NCBI GenBank assembly: GCA_009697485.1
Contig: SICY01000047.1
Span: 1-6,514, forward strand
DNA: 6,514 bases
Reading direction: 5' to 3'
DNA from: Nitrosarchaeum sp.
GTDB taxonomy: Archaea; Thermoproteota; Nitrososphaeria; Nitrososphaerales; Nitrosopumilaceae
This document shows positions 1-4,894 of the stretch, one piece after another. Below the pieces are notes generated by a model that was not told where the DNA came from, ran no database searches, and was given only the letters and a program-made list of their open reading frames with translations. The first letter of the stretch is position 1, and every line of letters starts with the position of its first letter. The position numbers and the translations under genes are program-made.

Positions 1-116
1 TTTCTTGCTCTACAACAAAGACATCATATGATCAAATTGCTCACAAGGTTTATAGATCGCTGATCAAAATAAAATTCAGAGATAACAGGAAAAGAAAATT
101 ACATTATTGTTATTGA
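1..116 (+). CDS. Possible 3' end of a plus-strand gene cut by the window edge
   Basis: Frame 3 is open from the window edge to a TGA at 114-116. It encodes about 37 residues, ending in a basic tail (KFRDNRKRKLHYCY). If real, it is convergent with the helicase gene, whose stop lies 15 bases further on. I do not recognise the product. Frame 1 is also open from the edge, to a TGA at 61-63 (about 20 residues), so the frame choice is uncertain and both could be chance. An A-rich stretch at 90-98 reads as a U-tract on the minus strand and could end the helicase transcript here. Confidence 0.3.
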   Translation, partial: SCSTTKTSYDQIAHKVYRSLIKIKFRDNRKRKLHYCY

Positions 117-130
117 ATTACTGTTGTCTA

Positions 131-1747
131 CTACAGATTTTCTATGCCTAAAACATCATAGTATGCACGTGGAATCATTTTTTGAGCCTTGAAAAAGACA
201 TTGTTAACTGCAGTGTCAAGCACATATGTTTTGGCCCAATCATCTTCGCTTCTAATTGAGCGCCCAAATCCCTGAAGTAATTTAGTTAGAGTCTGAGAAG
301 TATACCACAAAGGAAATTTATCCATTTTTGCTTTTGTTCTTTTTTCTTTATAATTAGGATATGGAACCTTGGCGATAATTTGGAATCGAGATAAATCATC
401 TTTGAGGTCTACTCCTTCCCACAGTGAAGAAGAAAGCAAAACACCAGTAGGATCAGCTGCATGTTCTGAAATAATTTCATCTTGTGTTTTTCCATCTTTG
501 TTATAGCTATGGCAAATTCTGATTCGTCGGGTATTTTTTGGCGAAAGGTATCTCAAGATTTTTTGACATCGTGGAACAGATGACGTTAAAATTAAACCTC
601 TTTCACCATAATGCTCATCCATTATTCTATCAATGGTTTTTATGACTTCAAGTTCATCATTTTCAGTAGAACCATAGCTTAACCGTTTAATGTTTAAAAG
701 ATCAATTCTTCTGTGTTCAATTGGAAATGGGGATTTTGGAGTATCAATAAATGTAACATCATCTTGTTGCAATCCCATATTTTCACAAAAACTGAATTTA
801 TCAATAGTGGCAGACATGAATATTTGATATTCAGTAGTGAAAAAAGAATTAGCAAATGTTGAGACATCAATAGGTTTTACGGAGATTGTTCTAAAATTCC
901 CATTCAAGTCTTGAATGGGATCATTTACTACAAAATTATCCTTGTCAGTAAGAATATCAATTCTAGCCTGAGCAGCTCGATCATATCGTCTTTCTAGTCT
1001 TGTAATTGATTCATAATCAGGCTCTTTTTGGTATGAATCGCTTTCTTTGATATCTTTGATTTTTTTGGCATATGAATATGCAATATCGTCAATTAGTTGT
1101 ATCATTGAATCCAAATCAGTAAGATCATATTTGGCGGTATTTAGATTGCACTCTTCTACTTGACCACTGAATATATCAAATCCAATAAACTGCATTATTT
1201 GATCTTCAATTTTATGGGATTCATCAAATATCGAAACTTTTCTATCAAGATAATTTTCAAAGAGTTTTTTATTAAATTTCATAATTTGAAAAAATGCATA
1301 ATAATTCCAAAGAGAGTGTTTTGAAACAAGTGCATCGTATTTTTGAAGATAGTAATGACAAGATTTAGCTTCGTGAGTATTGTCTTCGACTTGTTTGATT
1401 GTAGGCTTGAATTTACAAACTTCAATTACTTCCTTACCATTTTTGTTTATTTTTTCCTGACATTGTCCCTTATCACATGTCAATCCCCACCTCATAGCTT
1501 TTCTGGTATTGTCTACTTTTTCAGATTCCATCATTTTTAGACATACAAAATTTTGTTTTCCTTTAACGGGTTTAAGAAATGGAATATCTTTGATATATTG
1601 ATCCTGAAGATGCTTTGATGCAGTTATGGTAAATGAACTATCAAAGTATCTTGAGACAGTTGCTCCTACCAGTGATTTTCCTACTCCAGTTGGAGCGCAT
1701 AAAATGATTTTTTTGTAACCAGATTTTAATTTCTCTTCAATTTCCAA
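131..1747 (-). CDS. XPD/Rad3/DinG-family superfamily 2 DNA helicase, putative Fe-S enzyme
   Basis: Predicted ATP-dependent DNA helicase of the XPD/DinG (DEAD_2 plus Helicase_C_2) type, which normally unwinds DNA 5' to 3' in repair or recombination. Visible motifs, numbered from the TTG start at 1747: Walker A APTGVGKS at 18-25; Cys 69, 91, 96, 111 and 130 between motifs I and II, where this family binds a 4Fe-4S cluster; DESH Walker B at 175-178; motif III SATI at 312-315; motif V region SSSLWEGVDL around 439-448; motif VI QGFGRSIRS at 492-500. The C-terminus is complete, ending at a TAG at 131-133. The only ATG/GTG/TTG-type start in the open frame is the TTG at 1747, yet the frame upstream encodes the family's conserved N-terminal segment (see 1748-1828), so the true protein is probably longer. 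Its neighbour across the promoter region is a GIY-YIG protein. Function in repair is inferred from the family; the substrate is unknown. Confidence 0.92.
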   Translation of the reverse strand: MEIEEKLKSGYKKIILCAPTGVGKSLVGATVSRYFDSSFTITASKHLQDQYIKDIPFLKPVKGKQNFVCLKMMESEKVDNTRKAMRWGLTCDKGQCQEKINKNGKEVIEVCKFKPTIKQVEDNTHEAKSCHYYLQKYDALVSKHSLWNYYAFFQIMKFNKKLFENYLDRKVSIFDESHKIEDQIMQFIGFDIFSGQVEECNLNTAKYDLTDLDSMIQLIDDIAYSYAKKIKDIKESDSYQKEPDYESITRLERRYDRAAQARIDILTDKDNFVVNDPIQDLNGNFRTISVKPIDVSTFANSFFTTEYQIFMSATIDKFSFCENMGLQQDDVTFIDTPKSPFPIEHRRIDLLNIKRLSYGSTENDELEVIKTIDRIMDEHYGERGLILTSSVPRCQKILRYLSPKNTRRIRICHSYNKDGKTQDEIISEHAADPTGVLLSSSLWEGVDLKDDLSRFQIIAKVPYPNYKEKRTKAKMDKFPLWYTSQTLTKLLQGFGRSIRSEDDWAKTYVLDTAVNNVFFKAQKMIPRAYYDVLGIENL

Positions 1748-1828
1748 TATGATTTTTTTTTGAATATCGCGTGGAGAAAATTGTTCTGGAAATTTTTCTA
1801 AAAGAGACAGGATTAAATCTATTTTTCT
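1748..1828 (-). other. Probable N-terminal extension of the helicase without ATG/GTG/TTG
   Basis: After an in-frame TAA at 1829-1831 the minus-strand frame stays open for 27 codons into the helicase. It includes FPEQFSPRDIQKK. A Pro-Arg-x-x-Gln pattern about 28 residues before the Walker A lysine matches the Q-like motif of XPD/DinG helicases, so this stretch is very likely translated. No ATG, GTG or TTG lies in it. Candidates are CTG at 1808-1810 or ATA at 1820-1822. A TATA-like TTTTAATATT centred near 1835 would place transcription start close to the CTG, as for a leaderless message. Confidence 0.6.
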
Positions 1829-1880
1829 TTAATATTAAAAGCATGAAGTTCTAATATTATTAGAGATTTTTTTAATGTAG

Positions 1881-1888
1881 TTTAATAT
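1881..1888 (+). promoter_or_regulatory. TATA box of the GIY-YIG gene (leaderless)
   Basis: TTTAATAT is centred about 25 bases before the ATG at 1910, which puts the predicted transcription start at the start codon. No ribosome binding site is present before the ATG, which agrees with a leaderless archaeal transcript. The helicase promoter faces the other way in the same 80-base gap. Confidence 0.5.
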
Positions 1889-1909
1889 CTAGTAATATCA
1901 CAATAGATC

Positions 1910-2227
1910 ATGGAATTACTAGAAGACAAAATGAGAGTATGGCTAGAAAGTGCCAAATTTGTCAAGGCAATTCCAGGCGTTTATGTTTTGTATAACAGAA
2001 ACAAAGATGTGATCTACATAGGAGAAAGTACGAATTTGGAAGAAACGTTTACAAAATATGTAGATAGCGGATTTGAAGGAAACGAATGCAAGCAAAAAAC
2101 ACAGTCATATCAACGAGAATTTACAAATAATCCAAAAGAACGACAAATCCAGTTAATTGAAGAATTCAAAAAGGAGTCAGGAAAATTGCCATCTTGTAAT
2201 ACAGAGATCGCACTAGAAACACACTGA
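1910..2227 (+). CDS. GIY-YIG nuclease-fold protein, possibly catalytically degenerate
   Basis: Small single-domain GIY-YIG protein of 105 residues. The N-terminal helix is followed by the two signature strands, PGVYVLYN with GVY at 23-25 and VIYIGES with YIG at 36-38. Later come a helix with Glu84/Glu85 (QLIEEF) and Asn97 in LPSCN, which fit the metal-binding Glu and the late Asn of the fold. In active members (UvrC, I-TevI type) an Arg lies about eight residues after the YIG glycine. Here that position is Thr46, within NLEETFTKY, so cleavage activity is doubtful. The start is the ATG at 1910, supported by a TATA box 25 bases upstream. It is divergent from the helicase gene. A DNA-processing role is inferred from the fold and the context only; a DNA-binding or structural role is equally possible. 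Confidence 0.82.
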   Translation: MELLEDKMRVWLESAKFVKAIPGVYVLYNRNKDVIYIGESTNLEETFTKYVDSGFEGNECKQKTQSYQREFTNNPKERQIQLIEEFKKESGKLPSCNTEIALETH

Positions 2228-2295
2228 TTTTCACATAAACTTCTCTTGTTCTAAATTATCAGTATTTTAGTCAGGCGTAAATATAGAGAAAGTAA

Positions 2296-2305
2296 TTAAT
2301 TTAAG
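2296..2305 (+). promoter_or_regulatory. TATA box of the C2H2 zinc-finger gene
   Basis: TTAATTTAAG is centred about 23 bases before the ATG at 2323, so the message is probably leaderless. The same 10-mer recurs at 4150-4159 upstream of the 51-residue gene, which supports it as a local core promoter. Confidence 0.45.
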
Positions 2306-2322
2306 ATCGACGTAATCAAGAA

Positions 2323-2454
2323 ATGCATCAGTGTTATTATTGCGAGCAACTTTTTGACTCTAAAGAAGCCTTGTATGATCATGTAGAGATTCATTCAGAC
2401 ATTGAAAGAAATCAAGAGATAATGGATAAGAAAAAGAATGCAAAAAAAGGCTAG
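2323..2454 (+). CDS. 43-residue single C2H2 zinc-finger protein
   Basis: Tiny protein with one classical C2H2 finger: Cys4-x2-Cys7-x12-His20-x3-His24. Aromatic and hydrophobic positions (Phe11, Leu17) lie where the canonical finger has its core residues. A charged tail follows, ending in a Lys-rich segment (MDKKKNAKKG). The ATG at 2323 follows a TATA-like box by about 23 bases and there is no ribosome binding site. A single finger plus a basic tail suggests nucleic-acid or protein binding, possibly regulatory, but the target cannot be told from the sequence. Such short C2H2 proteins occur in archaea. The exact canonical spacing makes a chance ORF unlikely. It stands alone between the GIY-YIG gene and the 87-residue gene. 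Confidence 0.8.
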   Translation: MHQCYYCEQLFDSKEALYDHVEIHSDIERNQEIMDKKKNAKKG

Positions 2455-2557
2455 CCTCGTTTTGCATTTCTCAAATTAATAATCACTAAACAAAATTAGA
2501 GCAAAGGTTAGAAAATATACATTCAGGAATACAAATAACAATTTTGAAATAAAAAAT

Positions 2558-2821
2558 ATGGAATGGGTCGAAGTTTTACTAAAAAGATCATGTGATAAAA
2601 CACTAACAAAAGGCGAAGTATTACACAGTTTATTTCACATGATTGAAATAAATGAAAATACATTAAATCAAATACAATTAGACAAACGAGAGTTTGGACC
2701 AGAATTAGAAGAGCTAAAACAGACAGAAATCAAAGACTTGAATTTTCATCTAAAATATTATCGCGGTCTTGTTAATTACATCAATTCAATTCCTGAAAAT
2801 AAAATAATTAAACAAGTATAA
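2558..2821 (+). CDS. Hypothetical 87-residue protein
   Basis: I do not recognise this protein. It is small, charged and predicted mostly helical: an N-terminal amphipathic segment (MEWVEVLLKRS), a helix starting near KGEVLHSLFHMIE, an acidic-basic middle (GPELEELKQTEIKD) and a C-terminal helix HLKYYRGLVNYINSIPENK. It has one Cys (12) and no zinc motif, signal peptide or membrane segment. It is likely cytosolic. Codon use is like that of its neighbours. The ATG at 2558 is the only good start; the promoter is not clear, although A/T-rich DNA (ACAAATAA at 2531-2538) lies at the right distance. It is convergent with the metalloprotease gene, with 42 bases between their stops. Confidence 0.68.
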   Translation: MEWVEVLLKRSCDKTLTKGEVLHSLFHMIEINENTLNQIQLDKREFGPELEELKQTEIKDLNFHLKYYRGLVNYINSIPENKIIKQV

Positions 2822-2823
2822 AG

Positions 2824-2830
2824 AAAAAAA
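2824..2830 (-). terminator. U-tract terminator for the metalloprotease gene
   Basis: A run of seven A on the plus strand reads as U7 on the minus strand about 34 bases past the protease stop. Archaeal RNA polymerase stops at such tracts without needing a hairpin. It sits in the 42-base gap between convergent genes. Confidence 0.4.
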
Positions 2831-2863
2831 CAAGACAAATGTAAACCACATAAAATAGGTAGA

Positions 2864-3421
2864 TTAGAGCGTATTTCGTAATTTTTTGAACATTATATCA
2901 TATTCTTGTTGTTTTTCTACTATCTGTCCATAATTAGTTTGTTTGTCATACTCTTCTTGTTTTTCAAAAAGATATTTCTCCCATTTTTCAATTTCATTTG
3001 CAATTAGCAAGTTAGAATCTTCACGTGCAAATTGTTTTTGTTGTTCTTGATTTTGTCCCCGAGTAGGAAATTTTTTTCCATTAAACACATTCTGAATTTG
3101 TTCTGTAATTTCAGACCGAAGTAGTTCTGCAAAATCAAAATGTCCTTGTTCATGGTTTAAGAGTTGAGAAGTTGCTTGTGGTTGCCTTACCCAAGAAAGT
3201 AATGGATAAAACTCAACAATCAAACTAATATTTTCAATAAAGAATCTAATTTGATTACCAATACTATCAGAATTCACAGTCCAAGTATATCGATATTTGA
3301 TGGTACTATGAACATCCTCAAATATAGCAGGATTGGATTCAGCTTGAAAGTCTAACCAATCCAAAAAATAATCCTTAGACCAAGAGATAGTATTATTTTG
3401 ACTCATGAAATTGTTTGTCAT
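2864..3421 (-). CDS. DUF922-like putative zinc metalloprotease, no signal peptide
   Basis: The 185-residue protein resembles the DUF922 putative zinc protease family. It has an N-terminal tryptophan-rich strand ISWSKDYFLDWLDF (12-25), a metal-binding HExxH as HEQGH at 90-94 within LLNHEQGHFDFAELL, and a C-terminal helix with YDKQTNYG (158-165) followed by EKQQEYD. In the relatives I recall, this last segment reads like YDxxTNH; here Tyr164 stands where a His is usual, so a possible third zinc ligand may be missing. Many family members are exported, but no signal peptide or membrane segment is visible here, so it is probably cytosolic unless the start is wrong. The start could be the ATG at 3421 or the ATG at 3406 (Met6); the latter lies about 25 bases after a TTTTATT box. 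Substrate unknown. Family assignment is from remembered motifs, and activity is inferred. Confidence 0.8.
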   Translation of the reverse strand: MTNNFMSQNNTISWSKDYFLDWLDFQAESNPAIFEDVHSTIKYRYTWTVNSDSIGNQIRFFIENISLIVEFYPLLSWVRQPQATSQLLNHEQGHFDFAELLRSEITEQIQNVFNGKKFPTRGQNQEQQKQFAREDSNLLIANEIEKWEKYLFEKQEEYDKQTNYGQIVEKQQEYDIMFKKLRNTL

Positions 3422-3517
3422 ATGTGGGAATAAAATTATTGATTTCTACTATAAAAATTAGCCACAAAATTACGTTAGTTTTAAAAAATAGCAACCAAAA
3501 AACAATCAATAAAAACT

Positions 3518-3721
3518 TTAGATTCTTTTTCCATCACGACCACTATAATTGCCAATTGATTGAGGTGTGTCAAATCCCAGCCACAAATAATTTTCATCTT
3601 CTAATAATCGATGTTGTTTTTGATGTTCAACAAGTTGTACATCACCCCAAGTGCCATCATGTAGAAAATTACATTTTTCGACTTTGTTTATTTTTCTAGC
3701 ACCCTTGCAAATTATTATCAA
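3518..3721 (-). CDS. Possible small hypothetical protein, TTG start (uncertain)
   Basis: The minus-strand frame ending at a TAA at 3518-3520 has protein-like composition in its last 50 or so codons: HDGTWGDVQLVEHQKQH, then LLEDENYLWLGFDTP, then a Gly/Arg/Lys-rich end (NYSGRDGKRI). It is rich in Asp, Glu, Trp and His codons not expected by chance in AT-rich DNA. The frame runs back to an ATG at 3835, but that part crosses a perfect inverted repeat and reads like non-coding sequence, so I place the start at the TTG at 3721, giving 68 residues. No ATG or GTG lies closer to the convincing part and no clear TATA box fits. It may be a real gene with a weak start or a pseudogene that has lost its 5' end. 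Product not recognised. It lies on the same strand as the protease gene, 96 bases upstream of it. Confidence 0.4.
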   Translation of the reverse strand: MIIICKGARKINKVEKCNFLHDGTWGDVQLVEHQKQHRLLEDENYLWLGFDTPQSIGNYSGRDGKRI

Positions 3722-3773
3722 GATTATTTCAATACATAACAGATTTGAAAATGTTTGGTTTAGAATTAAAGAT

Positions 3774-3839
3774 GTGTTTGACGGCCAATGAATTCTAGGG
3801 CATGGTCTGTAAGGCAAACGTAGGAATGCCGTCAAACAC
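3774..3839. repeat. 66-base element with perfect 12-bp inverted arms
   Basis: GTGTTTGACGGC (3774-3785) and GCCGTCAAACAC (3828-3839) are exact inverted copies separated by 42 bases. Inside, ATTCT (3792-3796 region) can pair with AGGAAT (3822-3827), extending the stem past a one-sided bulge. The arms are more GC-rich than the surroundings. A second short hairpin, CTATCT-CA-AGATAG, follows near 3855-3868. It may be a structured RNA or a DNA element such as a binding or recombination site; no known RNA family was recognised. Confidence 0.55.
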
Positions 3840-4050
3840 GATGACTCGGTAATACTATCTCAAGATAGATTAAAAGAAACAGTGTGTGTAATTTGAAACA
3901 CAAACCAAATAGATATGCCTAGATTAGAGAATATTTTAGGAAAATAATAGATTCAGGCATAAATGGATCATTTTTTCAAACCACTTTGATCAATTAACAC
4001 GACATGTTTTATTTTAAGAGTTTTTCAAAAATTAGAATATACAAAATATT

Positions 4051-4138
4051 GGAAGCAAGGCTGTTTGCATGTTTGATGGCTTTAACATATCCCCCAAAGG
4101 GACAGATGCAAAAAAGACATTAAACTTGCTTGCTTTCC
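4051..4138 (+). ncRNA. Candidate structured RNA with three nested stems
   Basis: Outer stem: GGAAGCAAG (4051-4059) pairs with CTTGC-T-TTCC (4129-4138), nine pairs with one bulged T. Middle stem: TTTGCAT (4064-4070) pairs exactly with ATGCAAA (4106-4112). Inner hairpin: TCCC (4090-4093) pairs with GGGA (4099-4102) around CCAAA. The three stems nest in register, which is unlikely by chance over 88 bases. A TATA-like TTTTATTTTAAG ends near 4018, about 25 bases before a plausible transcription start near 4039. It could be a stand-alone RNA or a leader element of the 51-residue gene downstream. The strand is assigned from that gene; no RNA family was recognised. Confidence 0.42.
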
Positions 4139-4149
4139 TTTAAAAACTA

Positions 4150-4159
4150 TTAATTTAAG
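4150..4159 (+). promoter_or_regulatory. TATA-like box upstream of the 51-residue gene
   Basis: TTAATTTAAG is the same 10-mer as at 2296-2305, and the next two bases also match. It predicts a start near 4178 and so a leader of about 40 bases that holds AGGAG at 4200-4204, unlike the leaderless genes elsewhere in the window. Confidence 0.35.
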
Positions 4160-4218
4160 ATAAAATCAAAACTAATCATAGAGGAATTTATTCAAATATA
4201 GGAGCAAAAAGGAAATGT

Positions 4219-4374
4219 ATGGTCAAAAAAATCGATGAAAAAAGACATCAAGAATTACTAAAACAAAAAGAAGAACTAGAAAACAATAGACCACATGACA
4301 TTGATGCAATGAGAAGATGGAAACATTCCATGGGTAAAATCCTAGAAGAACTAGAGTTGTTTAAAAAATATTAA
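4219..4374 (+). CDS. 51-residue Lys/Glu-rich helical protein
   Basis: Short hypothetical protein from the ATG at 4219 to a TAA at 4372-4374. It is almost entirely charged and probably two helices: DEKRHQELLKQKEELEN, a turn near NNRPHD, then DAMRRWKHSMGKILEELE. Leucine spacing in both halves fits a short coiled-coil hairpin. There are no Cys residues, signal or membrane segment. AGGAG at 4200-4204 (14 bases away) and AAGGAA at 4209-4214 (four bases away) lie upstream of the ATG and could act as ribosome binding sites. An out-of-frame ATG at 4215 opens only a few codons. It lies just after the candidate structured RNA, which could be its leader. Function unknown. Confidence 0.6.
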   Translation: MVKKIDEKRHQELLKQKEELENNRPHDIDAMRRWKHSMGKILEELELFKKY

Positions 4375-4456
4375 AAAAATGATTTGTTTCATCTAAAGCA
4401 TGTCATAAAATTCTAAATCCACGTATATTTTAGTCAACATGAATGAGTAGATAAAT

Positions 4457-4466
4457 AATTTAAAAT
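4457..4466 (+). promoter_or_regulatory. TATA-like box before the 32-residue/zinc-module pair
   Basis: TAATTTAAAA is centred about 45 bases before the ATG at 4507, so it would give a leader of about 20 bases. It resembles the other TATA-like boxes in the window. No ribosome binding site is evident before the ATG. Confidence 0.35.
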
Positions 4467-4506
4467 TGAGAAACTCTTATTTTGATAAACCAAAATAGAA
4501 AACTAG

Positions 4507-4605
4507 ATGCAAGAATACAAAGTATGGAACATTACATTAATGTCAATCATAACAGGACTTGGATACAAGTCACTCCCCATGATAGGGGCTTTGATTCTCA
4601 TATAG
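4507..4605 (+). CDS. 32-residue hydrophobic ORF, possible membrane peptide
   Basis: The ATG at 4507 opens 32 codons ending with a TAG at 4603-4605. After a polar start (MQEYKVW), residues 8-32 are mainly hydrophobic (NITLMSIITGLG, then SLPMIGALILI) with one Lys at 21, consistent with one or two short membrane segments. The next codon after the TAG is the GTG that begins the zinc-module protein, and it is in the same frame. The pair may therefore be a translationally coupled two-gene unit, a single gene interrupted by a nonsense codon, or a readthrough gene giving a membrane-anchored zinc-module protein of about 104 residues. No function is assigned. Its small size leaves real doubt that it is translated. 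Confidence 0.45.
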   Translation: MQEYKVWNITLMSIITGLGYKSLPMIGALILI

Positions 4606-4821
4606 GTGAAAAATTTGACTGAATGCCCTACATGTAAACTAGCCATGGAATCACATTCTACTGCAGAATTAATGGAATGTTGTATGAAACAAGTCGGAGA
4701 TGATTTTATTGAGGAAGACAGAGGCACATGCCCTAACTGCAAACACATCATCAAAAAACATTCAGATAAAGAACTTGCAGAATGCACATTAGCATTTTTA
4801 AAATCAAATATCAAAAACTAA
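4606..4821 (+). CDS. 71-residue protein with two duplicated CCHC zinc modules
   Basis: Two copies of one module are visible, 35 residues apart: Cys7-x2-Cys10-x6-His17-x7-Cys25 and Cys42-x2-Cys45-x6-His52-x7-Cys60. Each reads CPxCK, then HSxxEL, then EC. The shared residues outside the ligands show an internal duplication, and each copy has four ligands, enough for one zinc ion. An acidic linker (GDDFIEEDRG) separates them. The start is the GTG at 4606, directly after the TAG of the preceding ORF; no ribosome binding site is visible, so coupling or readthrough is likely. The spacing differs from classical C2H2 fingers and retroviral zinc knuckles (C-x2-C-x4-H-x4-C). Probably a nucleic-acid or protein-binding module; target unknown. 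It is followed 73 bases later by the 197-residue gene with its own promoter. Confidence 0.76.
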   Translation: MKNLTECPTCKLAMESHSTAELMECCMKQVGDDFIEEDRGTCPNCKHIIKKHSDKELAECTLAFLKSNIKN

Positions 4822-4850
4822 AATAAAATACAGTACTAAAATTTAATCTA

Positions 4851-4859
4851 TTTTATAAG
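4851..4859 (+). promoter_or_regulatory. TATA-like box of the 197-residue gene
   Basis: TTTTATAAG is centred about 40 bases before the TTG start, giving a predicted transcription start near 4880 and a leader of about 15 bases. No other strong box lies between this gene and the zinc-module gene. Confidence 0.4.
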
Positions 4860-4894
4860 ATAAGCATAAACAACCGTCTAGTTAATTCAAAATA

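Larger units (their letters stand above)
3722..4218. other. Intergenic region with no confident gene
   Basis: About 500 bases without a convincing protein gene. It holds the 66-base inverted-repeat element (3774-3839), a small hairpin (about 3855-3868), a 7-bp inverted repeat TATGCCT/AGGCATA (3914-3920 and 3955-3961) and the nested stem structure at 4051-4138. A 39-codon ORF from the ATG at 4004 to a TAA at 4121-4123 overlaps the nested stems. It ends PPKGQMQKRH and cannot be excluded as a peptide gene. No tRNA pattern was seen. Confidence 0.5.

Noticed and set aside
1343..1540. 65-codon plus-strand ORF inside the helicase gene
   Set aside because: Lies wholly opposite the helicase, covers its cysteine-rich region, and its Phe-rich translation is typical of the reverse of AT-rich coding DNA.
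3415..3699. 94-codon plus-strand ORF next to the protease start
   Set aside because: Low-complexity translation; it overlaps the more protein-like minus-strand frame at 3518-3721 and the protease promoter region.
3722..3835. N-terminal 38 codons of the long minus-strand frame starting at ATG 3835
   Set aside because: They read through the perfect inverted repeat and show Pro/Arg/Leu mixtures unlike the convincing C-terminal part, so the start was moved to the TTG at 3721.
3840..3852. C/D box-like GATGA after the 66-base element
   Set aside because: The C box is incomplete and no matching D box with correct spacing was found.
3914..3961. Inverted repeat TATGCCT/AGGCATA as a terminator or RNA
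   Set aside because: Only seven pairs with a 34-base loop and no T-run or neighbouring gene end; kept only as a note in the intergenic entry.
4503..4814. 103-codon minus-strand ORF
   Set aside because: It is the antisense of the TAG-split membrane/zinc-module frame, whose duplicated CCHC pattern is far stronger evidence for the plus strand.
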